The notes beneath the pieces were generated by a model. The model saw nothing but the letters and a program-made list of their open reading frames with translations. It did not search any database and was not told where the DNA came from. A stretch of 64,000 bases of DNA from Humulus lupulus (lineage: Eukaryota > Streptophyta > Magnoliopsida > Rosales > Cannabaceae): the NCBI RefSeq assembly GCF_963169125.1, contig NC_084802.1, positions 14,384,896-14,448,895 of the forward strand, written 5' to 3'. Shown one piece after another: positions 1 to 11,300 of this stretch (its first letter is position 1; each line of letters begins with the position of its first letter). A program made the translations under genes and the position numbers.

Positions 1-619
1 ACTTATTATTAACAATCTTAAACAAATAATAATATAATAGAGGATATTTAAATACATGAATTAGTTTGGCCTTGAAAAAATCTATGCTATTTTTTGTTTG
101 TTTGTTTTAGCATTACTGCAATTATCCATTCATCGTCACTTGTTAGCATCAGTTAAAAGTGTTGATCAAAGTTGTAGAAACATAGATATATTTTAGACGT
201 TAGTCAAAAAACGATGCCTGGTATTATCGCGTTTTGACCTTGAAGTATCAGTTATTAGCCTTAACACGATTTTTATGTGTCATTTGATAACCAACACTTT
301 ATGCAAAGATTAAAAAAAAAAAAAAAGCCCAAGCGAGATTGACAAAAAACCTAAGCCCAAGGTCTATTGATCAATTAACCTAACTCTAACCTTAACCATA
401 ATCTTATCTCATTCTTACTCTTTCTCAATCCTCAAAACCACCAATCGCCATCCTTTGTCTCTTTCTCACTCTCCCTCACTTTCTCTTTCTAATCTTTTTT
501 CACTCTCTCCATCTCTTAATCAGCCACAACCAAGGAGGGCTACTCAATATTCATAAGAGAGAATGTGCCTAGACTGGGCTCAGTATCTCTCGAGATGACC
601 CCAAAAAGTGCAAGGGATT
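1..619. other. Left flank of the CACTA element; no gene recognised
   Basis: AT-rich sequence followed by a pyrimidine-rich stretch (about 410-520) and a short moderately GC-rich piece (530-619). No convincing ORF, tRNA or LTR end was seen. The last three bases (617-619, att) are the left target-site duplication of the CACTA element that starts at 620. Confidence 0.5.
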
Positions 620-1045
620 CACTCCAAGAAAAAAGATTTTTAGCTACAAAGAAATTGATAGCAAATAATATATATTTAGTCGCTAATACATTTTTAGCTA
701 CTAAATTTTTTTGATAGCAACTTCGTAGCTAAAACCCCGTCGCTAAAAGTATTTTGCTACCAAAATTTTTTGTAGCTAATAGTTCTTATTTGCTATTAAA
801 TTTTTAGTAGCAAAATAATTACTTTTTGAGACTATTAAAATTGTTTTGCTACAACAATTTGGTAGCAAATTTCTTTTAAACTCGTAGCCAAAGCAACTGT
901 CATTAAAATTTTAAAATCCAACAAAATGATTTTACTACCAAATTTTGGTAGCAAACAATTATTAAACTAGTAGTAAATAAATCTTAAATAATTTAAAAAT
1001 ATAGTAATTTTGCTACTAAAATTTGGTAGCAAAATTAATATACAT
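620..1045. repeat. Left TIR and subterminal repeats of the CACTA element
   Basis: After the 28-bp terminal inverted repeat there are about ten degenerate copies, in both orientations, of a short motif resembling TTTGGTAGCAAA or TAGCTAC, for example near 650, 705, 760, 855, 940 and 1020. Arrays like this are where the element's DNA-binding protein usually acts. The same motif fills the right end (27785-27894 and 29110-29510). Confidence 0.8.
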
Positions 1046-3020
1046 TAAATTATGATTTTTAATCAAATATATAATTGTTTTTTGTTATTTGATTATTATA
1101 GCATTTCTAATTATTTGTTTATTATATATATAAAAAAACATTATTAAAATACCCAAACTAATTTTTATAAAATTAATGAGCTATATTATATACAATTTAA
1201 GTGTTTACAATACAAAATCTAATATATTATACAAACTAAGCACATACAAATTTACACTACATCAAAAGTTCATGTTACTGCATGTGGATAGTGACTGATC
1301 TTTTCCCCATTCCCTTTCCCTTCTGGTTTCCGAAAGAGCTAGAAGTTTTTATATGTGAGTTTGTTTGAATTACACAGTATGCTCCAGTTCTTCCTATACC
1401 TACACTGCAGTGAAAAAGAAGTTGAAGTCGGGAAGAAGAAGAATTGAAATTTGGAAACTATACTTGAAGTATCACTATGAATGAAGAGAGAATACAATTA
1501 ATCTTGCAAAGTGGGGAACGGGTGAAGTGGTTTGGTGACTCAACAAAACTGATTAATATGTATTGGACAATAATACAACTATCTTTGACAAAAATTTAAA
1601 AAACTAAACCTACTATATATTTATATATATATGCATATTCTATTTTTTAATAATAAAAAACTACTAAACTTAACTATAACCACACATTTAGGAAATAACA
1701 TCCATTAATTATTAAATAGTAAATTTAGTTTTAATATATCATAAGAGTGTAAAGAATCAAATAATAAACATTAATTATAAAAATACAATTTAATAATTTC
1801 AAATTTGTATTTCATAAAAGATACTTCATTATGGTGATTTGTTTGGTTAATGTGAATAGGAAAAATCTCCAAATTGGTATGTTTTTTTCAAATTCCTTTA
1901 AAAAAAAATAAAACTTTATTAAAACTTTCAAACTTGAATATTTATAAATATAATAAATGGTCTATCCACGTAAATGGTGAAGACCTCAAACTTGATATTT
2001 TTGTTTTAAAGTTCTATGCATTAATAAATAATATTCAATTACACTAATTGAGTGAAAAAAAAACAGAGTAAATAAATAATCAAATCATTCAAAATAAAAA
2101 ATCTCTAAACTTAATCCATTCTGTTGAGATATTTTTAAACAATATTAAGTTTAAATTATTATAAAATAATATCTATAATTTAACATCACACTCAATCTCT
2201 TATATAAGAGTTATCATATTAATTATTTTTATCAACATAGAATTTTTCTCTCCAGCCAATATCAAGTATGAGAGTACATCATTATTACGTCTAACTCAAT
2301 TTCTTTATAATCATAAATTGTTGTATTATTTAAATTGATTTACAACAATTTTTTTTCTCAAATCAGGTGTTCAATCTACAATCAGGCCGGTCAATTCATG
2401 TACTCTCAAATCAGGTGTTCAATCTACAATCAGGTCGGTCAATTCATTTATTTAAATTAAGTTTAACTCAGTTTCTTTATAATTATACATCATTGATTGC
2501 TGTATTTTTTAAATTGATTTACAACCCTTTTTTATCTCAAATTAGGTGTTCAATCTAGGCAAAGTTCCAAGGTAAATCATTATTGCCACACAAAAATGTT
2601 GCAAAATCATCTTATACAAAACCAGATAGTGAGTCACAAATCAGCATGAATCACAAGGTACCATATAATTTCTTGTACAAATTCAATTATAAATTAACAT
2701 ATTTATCTTATAGAAATTTATTTTTATCTCAAATCAGATTGTGTTTAGGAACCATCCTATACAAATTCAGTTATGAATTACGATATTATGCTATGTGAGT
2801 AAAAATATTTTATATGTTATTAGTTTATGAATTTAGTTTATTAACAATAGTAACACAATCAGAGAAATAAAACCATTAATTGTTATGATAATAAATTTTA
2901 AAACTAAAAACCAAACACAAAATATAAAATATAAAATATAAAATAACAAAACAATAAAATAGTAGACAGAGAACTATGAAGAAACCTACAAGCATTAATA
3001 AGATTTTAAAATTGATACAT
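1046..3020. other. AT-rich CACTA interior, no gene recognised
   Basis: Mostly AT-rich filler. A GC-richer patch at about 1265-1480 could be the remnant of a captured exon but gives no recognisable peptide. At 2284-2560 a segment of about 170 bp is tandemly duplicated in degenerate form, and within it a 48-bp unit (containing AATCAGGTGTTCAATCTACA) is repeated at 2361 and 2409. The short ORFs here are repeat translations and are not supported as genes. Confidence 0.5.
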
Positions 3021-3022
3021 AT

Positions 3023-3345
3023 ACCTGTAAGCTTTTTCCTTTTTTGCTTGATTTTCCCTTTTTTGCTTGAGGATCTTCTTCAGATTCAACAGGGCTTTCA
3101 TCAGAGTCCATCTCTTCTGAACTCTCCTCAGTTTTCTTAGATGGCTGAACCTTTTTGGCAGCAGGAATGACAGCATGATGGTAATTAAAATGATAAAAAT
3201 TTAGTACCCAAGATTATATATCAACCAGAATATATAAATTCAAACCAAAATATATAAAATAATACAATATACTATATTGTAGAGGAACAGCCACTACAAC
3301 AGGTTTCTTTGCTTGTGAAACAGCCTTGGGTACTTTCTTCTGTAG
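3023..3345 (-). pseudogene. Nucleolin-like gene fragment captured in the CACTA element
   Basis: Read on the minus strand, two exon-like pieces encode a lysine/serine/acidic low-complexity peptide. The first (3345-3280) follows an acceptor-like CTACAG and includes KKVPKAVSQAKKP. The second (about 3183-3023) includes AAKKVQPSKK, then a run of S/E/D residues (EESSEEMDSDES), then lysine-rich sequence, and ends at a donor-like GTATAT. Alternating basic and acidic serine tracts are typical of the N-terminal half of plant nucleolins, but no RNA-recognition domain is present. The piece lies directly downstream, on the same strand, of the NAD(P)H dehydrogenase fragment, as expected for a chimeric captured segment. 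The low-complexity composition makes the identity tentative. Confidence 0.45.
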
Positions 3346-3511
3346 TATGAGGGAAAATTATTAGCTTCAACTATCTAAACAAACAAGTTCCACAAGATTA
3401 AGTTTTGTAACTGTTAAATTTTTGTATGCATAATAGGCATTACCATATAAATTAAGGCCAAAACCCTCTTTAAATGACATAATACATACTCTATGAAAAT
3501 TAATGAAATTA

Positions 3512-4799
3512 CCTTAGATTGGCGTATATCAACCAGAGCCTTATATCTTCCAACCGTGGCCATACTTCCTAGGTGTTTGTACACAAAAAGGTCCCCAAAT
3601 GGGATGTCACTTGCCGAGAAGGCCTTGCCACCATTCTGCTTCCCAATCTTGTTACACAACTCCACTAGAAATTTTCCTTGGCGTTCTGCAACCTATTCAG
3701 ATGAAAACAATGTGAAACTGGCTAAATCTTAAGGCTTGGATTGCAGTACATTGATTCTTGAAACATTAATATACATTAATGAGTTAGTAACATTCTTATT
3801 AACATATTACATGTAACCAGATTTAAAAGTGAAAGAATGTGTTACTCCCAAATTTTGAGACATGAGATTATGACCTCGAAATCTGATCTCTTCAAGTGTG
3901 AGCTCGAAACATATTTAAGGTCCAGTTGTAAAACCCTCGAGGCAAGAGGACAAGCTCGAAGGCGTGTAAGTTTGAAATTGTTTCTAAAGCTCGAAAGAAC
4001 ATAGCAGCGGGATACATCCGCTGTCGAGTGCCTTCGAATTAGGCAGTCCGAGCTTAAAGGGATACGAGTTCGAAATGTGACAGCCTCGATGGCATTTGTT
4101 TGCTCCGAGTAAGTCTCGGAATAAGAAGGCCACTTCACAACCGACATGTAGACCTTGGTTGATAGAATGTTGGTTGCTGACCTCAAAGAATTGATGAGTC
4201 ATCTGAAGTAACGTGTCTCCCACAATTAAAGATATTTATTGTTGTAACTTCCCTACATTAAAGGGATATTAACTAGTCTGTTATGTGTCTCCTGGTCTTC
4301 AAGAGACGTTTCCTTGAATATAGGGGTTACAGAATTTAATGTCATTATTCCCATCAATAAAGAGGAGTATCTTCCCGAAATATGTGGGAACGAACTCTGA
4401 AAACTCTCTATAAATAGAGATGTCATGAACACTTGAAAGGGACGGAATTTTTTTATCTTGAGAGAATTTCTGGAGAATTCATCCCTGAAGGATTTCCAGA
4501 AAACTCCAAAGTCCTAATAAAAAAGACTCGTGGACTAGGCAGAGTTAACTGCTGAACCACGTAAAAAATCCTCATTGTTCTACTATACTATTCATCTTTG
4601 CCATAGTTTTTATTGTTTACGTGCTCTACATTTTAAGTTGACGAAAAACGGCGTTAACAGAATGTATAGTAACAAGAGCATTTATGGTACATATTATTAG
4701 TACCTTCCACTAGGGGAGTTGGGAAAATGAAGTGATTTCACAAAGTCTGATGGTCCAACCCCTGTTGACCACACCAAAAGGCCATACGGAACATCAGTT
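3512..4799 (-). pseudogene. Alternative NAD(P)H dehydrogenase gene fragment (NDA-like), split by a solo LTR
   Basis: Two minus-strand exons encode conserved pieces of plant type II NAD(P)H:ubiquinone oxidoreductase, an inner-mitochondrial-membrane flavoenzyme that bypasses complex I. The upstream exon (about 4799-4696) carries [15 protein letters not shown] and ends at a donor-like GTACTA. The downstream exon (about 3697-3512) carries [42 protein letters not shown] and RQSK, then GTAATT. In the intact family an exon with the second nucleotide-binding stretch lies between these two; it is missing here. The C-terminal membrane-anchor region is also missing. The solo LTR at 3840-4659 lies between the exons. 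Exon-intron structure is retained, so this is a genomic capture by the transposon and not a retrocopy. It cannot make a functional enzyme. Confidence 0.8.
3840..4659 (+). mobile_element. Solo LTR (Tat-like), TSD gaatg
   Basis: The 820-bp unit begins TGTTACTCCC and ends GGCGTTAACA. It is flanked by the perfect 5-bp duplication gaatg (3835-3839 and 4660-4664). Its last part (CTGCTGAACCACGTAAAAA, then GACGAAAAACGGCGT) closely matches the LTR of the Tat2 element at 60647-61371, so it belongs to a related Tat-lineage family. A TATA box (CTATAAATAG, 4408-4417) marks the likely transcription start. No internal domain remains, consistent with LTR-LTR recombination. Confidence 0.9.
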
Positions 4800-5320
4800 T
4801 TATTGTATTAACAAGTATTAAATAAAAAAGAAACCTAGGCATTCTAAACTTACCTTCTCATCCTTAGCGTATATTGCTACCCCAAGAACACAAAGAACAA
4901 AACATAACAAATATGAAATTAGAATCACTGAAACAAACAACTAAAATCAAACTGAAACAACAACATTGTTCTAAAGAATAATAATACAAAAAATCCAATG
5001 GGATATATTACACATTTCCATTGACCACCCAAGATTTTTAACTTAATTATGCATATGAATCAAGTTCAAAATCTTCTCAAAAGCTCAGATCTAAGATACT
5101 TAATTACCATCGAAACATCATTAAAAAGAAGAATAAAAAACTTTAACAGTTTCTAAATCAACAAAACTCTCACATTTCACAAGAAAAAGATTGCTCCACT
5201 GTATTGTTCCCTCGAAACCAATGTATATTATAAGCAAAGAAAATAATTTTCGATCTTCCAAGAAAGAGAAAAAGAAACACTTCACTGAGCCAAATATCAG
5301 AGTGGCTTCGGGGTCACCTG
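4800..5320. other. CACTA interior, no gene recognised
   Basis: AT-rich. A possible minus-strand exon end with a GTAAGT donor lies near 4855-4900 (peptide ending YAKDEK) but could not be assigned to a protein. Nothing else was recognised. Confidence 0.35.
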
Positions 5321-5321
5321 G

Positions 5322-5600
5322 CTTCGGGGTCGCGCACGAGGGAGGCGGAGATGGAGCTGATGATAATGGTGAGGGCTAAGTTGGGATCACGTCTAGGTCA
5401 CGTCTGGTCTTGGGTCACCTGACTTCGGGGTCGCGCGCGAGGGAGGCGAAGATGGAGCTGACGAAGATGGTGAGGGCTAAGTTGGGATCAAGTCTGGGTT
5501 CGGGTCACCTGGCTTTGGGGTCGCGCGCGAGAGAGGCGGAGATGGAGCTGACGAAGATGGTGGTATTGAGTTTTGGGGGTGGCGGCTTTTGAAATCAAAT
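5322..5600. repeat. GC-rich imperfect tandem repeat, 90-101 bp unit, three copies
   Basis: Copies start at about 5322, 5423 and 5513. Each contains CTTCGGGGTCGCGCGCGAG (or a near variant), followed by GGAGATGGAGCTGA and GATGGTG. Strongly GC-rich inside AT-rich CACTA sequence, so probably acquired or amplified host sequence. The two + ORFs across it are translations of the repeat. Confidence 0.75.
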
Positions 5601-5759
5601 CTAGGTTAGCTAGGTTAATGGTTTGGTTAGAAAGATATATATTTATAGGAGGGTTTGTTCATAGCTAGGGTTTGATTGAGCTTGAGCTGTTTTTTTTTTT
5701 TTTTTTTTGGTTTGACCCAATAATATGTAATTTTTACCCCCAATAATCTTAAAATCTAC

Positions 5760-5927
5760 TCAAAATTTATACTACAAAATATTAATAACTAAAAATTTAT
5801 GCCTAAAATTAATAACTTAGGTAAAAAAAAATTATACAAAATTTGGAAGATATTATTATCATCATATAATATTAATAATTAAGTTATTTTGGATAACAAA
5901 TTGGATATATATTAATAATAATAATCA
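5760..5927. repeat. Segment duplicated at 18836-19040, left copy
   Basis: An AT-rich stretch including AAAATTTGGAAGATATTATT, TATCATCATATAATATTAAT and AAGTTATTTTGG recurs almost unchanged at 18955-19040, with weaker similarity from 18836. The Tat1 element now lies between the copies. Before that insertion they would have been about 0.5 kb apart, so this is an older duplication within the CACTA element. Confidence 0.7.
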
Positions 5928-5946
5928 TAATATATAAATTGTATAT

Positions 5947-6705
5947 TGTACGCCCTGGTTTTCCCACGGGCGGATTAGCAGGTCGAGCCTCAGACTAATC
6001 AAGGTTAGTCTGTAAACTTCCCCAAGTCGGAGATCTTTTTTTCCGGGTCGTACCCACTCAGCTCGAGGTATCCTCAAGAACTCGCCAAGGCTGCCCAAGG
6101 CTGGAATCCTTGAGGCCGAAGGCCGGTTCAGGGAAGAAGCTCGTGGTACGAGCTGGCCATGGATCGCTGACCCTTTGTAAAGTCAACACACGCAAGATAA
6201 ACGTGCATATATCTGACATCACGTGTCCGATATCCCCCTGACTTCTCGGACACGCAACAGGAACGTGCACATTCAAACACCCACGGCTGGGTTGGGCCGT
6301 GCGGCCCATTATCTCCTTACATACTGATTAGACCACACTTATGTGTCAGGTTTAGGAATTAATCATAAATGTTACAGAGTTGATACGACAAATGGTAAGG
6401 TCACGGGATGACCTCCCTACCAACTTCCAGGTGCCTTCTCCTATAAATATGGGGACTCTGGGAGTTGATAGGGGTTGGAAAAAATAGTCTCTGGAGAGAT
6501 ATATACTTTGTAACCAAATGCCCAGAAGAGATCAATAGTATTGACTAGTGGAGTAGAAGGATTTTAACCTTTGAACCACTTAAAAACGTGTCTTGAGTCA
6601 CCTAGTTCACTCTCTAAGATTTCATATCTGTGACGGTTCTACTTTTAGCACTAATCCCTTTCTCTTCTTCCCTCAATTACCTGTTGGCGAAGAACCGCGT
6701 CAACA
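5947..6705 (+). repeat. 5' LTR of Tat1
   Basis: 759 bp, TG...CA. TATA-like CTATAAATAT at 6441-6450. By eye it differs from the 3' LTR at about 13 single positions and in one short indel cluster near 6087-6100, i.e. below 2 per cent, which indicates a recent insertion. Confidence 0.95.
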
Positions 6706-6708
6706 GTT

Positions 6709-6726
6709 TGGTGCTTTCATTGAGAG
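6709..6726 (+). promoter_or_regulatory. Putative primer-binding site of Tat1
   Basis: Three bases after the 5' LTR the sequence reads TGGTGCTTTCATTGAGAG, starting with the TGG expected to pair with a tRNA CCA end. Tat2 has the same motif with one change (60626-60643), so it is conserved. The donor tRNA could not be assigned by eye; it is not the initiator-Met site used by element B. Confidence 0.6.
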
Positions 6727-6760
6727 CAAGTTCAATTAGTGCTACCACAAACATCCAACT

Positions 6761-9150
6761 ATGGTGACCACTCGATCCAGGCATGGCAACGAAACAGAAC
6801 AGCATGATGGGCAGGAGGCCCACCATGTTGCCATCCCTAATGAGCAAATTCCTGAAGTCCAGCAGAGGCCAGGAAAGCAGCCGGCGGGCCAGGACGACAC
6901 TGGTAGCTCAGCACCCCGGCCACCTAATCCGAACCCGTGTTATTATACTGCGGTGGAGATGGAGAATGCTCAACTGAGAAGCCAGTTAGCAACAGCCGGT
7001 CGGTAAATCCAGGATATTCTGGCCCGACTACCCCCTCTCACAACCAACGTTAACGTTGGAGAGAGGCAAGGTGAGGCTCCTAAGTCTCGCCGGAGTAATC
7101 GGTCCAGACATAGCCGTTCAGATATGCCTCATGCATCCAACTCCACCCCCTCATCACACCATCAAGAGGCAAACTTCAGGGAAATGCCTGGGGTCAGACA
7201 ACAGCAATACAGCCGTTCGGTTAGGACGTCAACCCCTAGCTCTCAACCTTCCTCGAGGGCGCCCAGGCGAGCTCGAGGAAACCCCCGAAGGAGATCCGGG
7301 GTGGGCCAGCAGCGCCAGCCCATCCCAGAAGACCGTCCTGTGCCTCGTCCAGCTCGCCCTGCGCAGGACCAGCAAGCTGGCAGGGCCGAAAGGCCCCCGC
7401 CAAATTTGATCCGTCCGGACGGAACTAGGATCGCCTCCCCAGTCAGGCATCCTCCTTCTCCAATCAGATACCCATCTCCTCAGCCCATTCGGGACATCCC
7501 AGCCTACGGGAGTAGTAGGAGAGACCCGCCGTCGGCTGGGCCTTCCTGGCGCAGAAGGGTGCCAGGGGAAGGATCAGATCGTAACCGTCAAAGACGCACT
7601 CCAAGCCTATCCAGCAGGAGCCACTGGACCGATAGTCGCCGGAGTGATCTCTCGGGAGGAGACCTGCGTCAGCGACTGAGTTCGGCACAAAGTCACCAGA
7701 CTACACAGGGAGGCGACCTCCGAGATCACCTCAACTCTCACAGAGACAATCGAACCAGAGATGGTAGGCAGGCCCGCTCGGTGGGAGTCCGATCTGAAGT
7801 ACGTAACGGAGGGAATGTCCCAAATAACCTATCTCAAGATAGGAGGGGCAACAACCCACCTAATATGTACAATGGGTCCGGAGCTGTGGAACAGCCCCGG
7901 AATGACCGAGGATCTCAGGACAAAACCCTCGAGCGCCTAACTCAGATGGAGGAGCTGATGAGAAAGCTCCTAACAGAAAAAGAAAAAGACGAGTATGATT
8001 CGAGCGACGAAATGGAACTCTTCGCCCCCAATATAGCAGCGACGGCCTACCCGTCTGGTTTCCGAATGCCCCATTTGTCAAAGTTCAACGGGGACGGGGA
8101 CCCGTCGGATCATTTGGGGATGTTCAACACCCTAATGATGGCTCATAACATTTGCCCGGAGCTGCGTTGCTTGATCTTCCCTTCCACAGTGATCGGACCT
8201 GCCAGGCAGTGGTTCAAGCAAAGTAAAAGGCAGTCAATCAGCTCCTGGAAGACTTTTTCAGCTGACTTCAAAAGGGCATTCCGCGCCTCCCAGGCCGCCT
8301 GAATCCAGGCAGACTCCCTAGCTAACGTGAGACAGCAGCCCGGTGAAACGCTAAAAGCCTACTTGAGCAGATTCGTGAATGTCGCTGCTCGAGCCCGGGA
8401 CGCTGACGATAGCTCTAAGCTCAAGGCCATGAGAACCGGCATCCTGGTCGGAGGAGACCTGTGGAAATATATTCAGAGGAAGGGAGTCGGCTCGGTTAAC
8501 GAATTCCTTAACAGAGCCCAAGAATGGATAAACTTAGAAGACGCTGAATCTTCAACCGCGGGGACCAGCCAGGTTCCCGAGAAGCCCGCTGGAGCAGGGA
8601 CGGAGATCGCGGTGGCAATCCCCGGCGACGCGCAGAACAACCAGCCCGGTGGTGGCAAAAGAAAGGGGAATGGTGAAAACAAGCATCACGACCAAAAAGA
8701 GAATAAGTCTGTGGATAAATTCAAGCCCGTGTTCACAACATATACCGAGCTCACCCAGTCCAGGGAGAATATTTTCTTGGCCAACGCTGCTCGGGTCCCC
8801 TGGAAGAGGTCGGAGCCACTAAAACACCACAAGGGAAAGAGAGATACTTCAAAGTTCTTCCATTTCCTTAACGACGTCGGCCACAATACCGACGATTGCA
8901 GGCATCTAAAAGATGAAATCGAGACTCTCATCCGAACAGGCCCCTTGGCGCAATATTCGCGAAACAGGGTCCCTGCGGGTCGACCAACTCCAGAAGTCCC
9001 AGCCAATCAGCCCGGGCCTCGGGTAGGTCAGGACGTCCCTCCTCCCGTGATCGAGGGAGAGATATCCACCATCTCTGGAGGGCCGCATATGGCTGGCACG
9101 AGCAGAGGCGCCCAGAAGAGGTATGTGAATGAGTTAAAAGCCCACAACGG
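6761..9150 (+). pseudogene. gag: Tat1 gag region (broken)
   Basis: The frame opens at ATG 6761 (MVTTRSRHGNETEQ), 55 bases after the LTR, and continues in one frame into protease. It is interrupted by TAA at 7004-7006 and TGA at 8300-8302. The N-terminal half is basic, proline/arginine-rich and disordered. A retrotransposon gag core lies around 8060-8520 (MPHLSKFNGDGDPSDHL, ARQWFKQ, INLEDAE). A degenerate zinc-binding motif (HFLNDVGHNTDDC) follows near 8860-8900, with phenylalanine where the first cysteine is usual. Gag would form the cytoplasmic particle that packages element RNA. Both stops are explained by single C-to-T changes. The minus-strand ORFs here are shadows. Confidence 0.85.
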
Positions 9151-9990
9151 AGCGGAGTTCGTCCTGGAGCAATGTCAGTCAAAACGGCTATGGCTGGAGA
9201 AACAACCGATAACTTTCACGGAGGAAGACGCAGGCCATGTCCAATTCCCTCATAACGATCCCTTGGTCGTAGCAGTCCAGCTCGCCAACCGGAAAGTAAG
9301 GAGAGTGTTGGTGGACAATGGGAGCTCGGTGAACCTCCTATTCCGATCCACCTTAGAAAAGATGGGTCTGACTGTCGCCGAGCTAAAGGCAACCTCGATG
9401 ATGCTATATGGCTTTTCGGGAGAAGGATCGGCAGCGATAGGGACGATCGAGCTGGTGATCACCCTAGGAGAAGAGTCTCGGACAGTCTCCAAGCTACTTG
9501 AGTTCGTGGTCATTGACTGCTCCGCTGCCTACAACGCCATTTTGGGACGACCTGCGCTCATAGCTTTCGAGGCCATCACTTCCGTTCGACACCTCGCCAT
9601 GAAGTTCCCTACTTCAACAGGAGTCTGTACCATCAAGGGCGATCAGCTCGCTGCCAGGGAATGCTACAGCATTTCCATGAAGGGAAAGTCTAAACCTGGG
9701 CAGCTGGCAATGGCCATTCAGGGCGAAGAGGAATCTCAGGGACCCAAGGCGGCTCCCGAGATTGAAAAACCTCAGATTTCCGAAGAGGAAAAGATCGCCC
9801 TAAATGAGGACATTGACCCCCGTGTAGGCGAGGACAGATCCGAGCTCCAGGCTATTGAAGAGCTCGAGGAGGTGAACATTGATAAACAAAACCCATCACG
9901 GACGGTTAAGCTTGGGAAGAACCTCTGTGACCAAAGAAAAGCGGAGCTGACTACTTTTCTACAGAAAAACCTGGACGTGTTCGCATGGTC
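9151..9990 (+). pseudogene. Tat1 aspartic protease region
   Basis: Same frame as gag. The active-site segment VLVDNGSSVNLLF (about 9306-9344) keeps the catalytic aspartate in the D-N-G-S-S form usual for Tat elements. A hydrophobic stretch and AYNAILGRPAL (about 9528-9560) match the family flap/ILG region. A long acidic linker follows to about 9880. The protease would cleave the Gag-Pol polyprotein. This stretch is uninterrupted, but the frame it belongs to is broken on both sides. Confidence 0.85.
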
Positions 9991-11300
9991 GCACGAGGAC
10001 ATGGTGGGGATTAGTCCGAGTGTCATCATGCACACACTCCACCTGGATAAAAGTGTTCCTGCAAAATCCCAAAAGCAGAGGCGTTTAGGAACGACCCGAG
10101 CCGAAGCCCTTGAAGAAGAAGTGGCCCGGTTCAAAAAGTGTGGCTTTATCCGCGAAGCCAAATTTCCAATTTGGATCGCTAATCCCGTGCTGGTTCCCAA
10201 GCCCAACGGGAAGTGGAGGACCTGTATTGACTTCTCCGATCTGAAAAAAGCCTGCCCCAAGGATTGTTTTCCATTGCCAAGGATCGATCAGCTGGTGGAT
10301 GCCACGGCGGGGCAGGAGCCATGTCCTTCATGGACGCGTACTCAGGCTACAATCAGATCGCGATGAACCCGACGGACCAGGAGCATACCAGCTTCATGAC
10401 CCCAACGAATGTCTATTGCTATAAGGTCATGCCATTTGGTCTGAAGAACGCCGGAGCTACCTATCAGAGGCTAGTAAACAGAATGTTCGCGGACCAGATC
10501 GGAAAGAACATGGAGGTGTATGTTGATGACCTGCTTGTCAAATCGAAGACTGCCGACAACCATGTTTCCGACCTGGAAGAATGTTTTAAAATACTACGGG
10601 AATACGGCATGAGGCTCAATCCTCAGAAATGCACTTTCGGTGTCGCATCAGGGAGATTCCTGGGGTTCATAGTCAATACCCGAGGAATCGAGGCAAACCC
10701 CGACAAAATCAGGTCACTGCTCGAACTTCCTTCCCCCAGGTCGTGGATAGACGTCCAAGGCCTCACAGGAAGGGTGGCGGCACTAAACCGGTTCATTTCC
10801 AAATCAACCGACAAGTGTTTGCCCTTCTACAACCTCCTCCGGGGAAACAAGAAGTTTGAGTGGACAGTAGAATGCGAAAGCGCATTCCTCGACTTGACGC
10901 GCATCTGGCTGAACCGCCCGTGCTGTCCAAGCCCAGGGCAGGAGAACCTCTTTTCCTCTACATGGCCGTCACTGAGGATGCAACTAGCGCCGTGCTAGTA
11001 TGAGAAGAGGATCAAGTTCAAAAGCCAGTCTACTACATCAGCAAGAGACTCTTCGGAGCAGAATCGAGATACCCCATGATGGAAAAACTGGCGTTCTGCC
11101 TAATCACGGCCTCGCGAAAGCTCAGGCCGTACTTCCAGTCCCACTCTGTACACGTCATGACCGATCAGCCTTTAAGGCAGGTTTTGCAAAAGCCTGAAGC
11201 ATCGGGACGTTTGTTAAAATGGGCAGTCGAACTCAGTCAGTTCGAGATTTTCTATACTCCACGGACTGCCATAAAAAGTCAGGCCTTGGCCGACTTCGTG
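9991..11300 (+). pseudogene. pol: Tat1 reverse transcriptase and gypsy RNase H (two frameshifts)
   Basis: Reverse transcriptase begins near 10090 and shows PVLVPKPNGKWRTCIDF, MDAYSGYNQI, MPFGLKNAGATYQR and the catalytic YVDDL at 10519-10533. A one-base frameshift near 10310 moves the frame from FPLPRIDQLVDAT to SFMDAYSG. A second frameshift near 10900 falls where the gypsy RNase H begins. This first RNase H (about 10940-11290) includes YYISKRLFGAESRYP and PLRQVLQKPEASGR and ends at the short tether before the second RNase H. The domain would copy element RNA into DNA; here no single frame spans it. Confidence 0.9.

Noticed and set aside
355..400. Telomere-like CCTAAC/CTAACC stretch
   Set aside because: Only a few irregular units; the plant telomere unit CCCTAAA is not repeated.
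3512..4799. A functional host NAD(P)H dehydrogenase gene
   Set aside because: Exons between and after the two pieces are missing and the segment lies inside a CACTA element.
5191..5592. Two small plus-strand ORFs as genes
   Set aside because: They translate the 90-101 bp tandem repeat and show no homology beyond it.
7056..7409. Plus-strand ORF overlapping gag in another frame
   Set aside because: GC-rich shadow frame; the gag frame is supported by Tat2 homology.
9772..10260. Minus-strand ORF of 162 codons
   Set aside because: Shadow of the protease-RT reading frame; no motif of its own.
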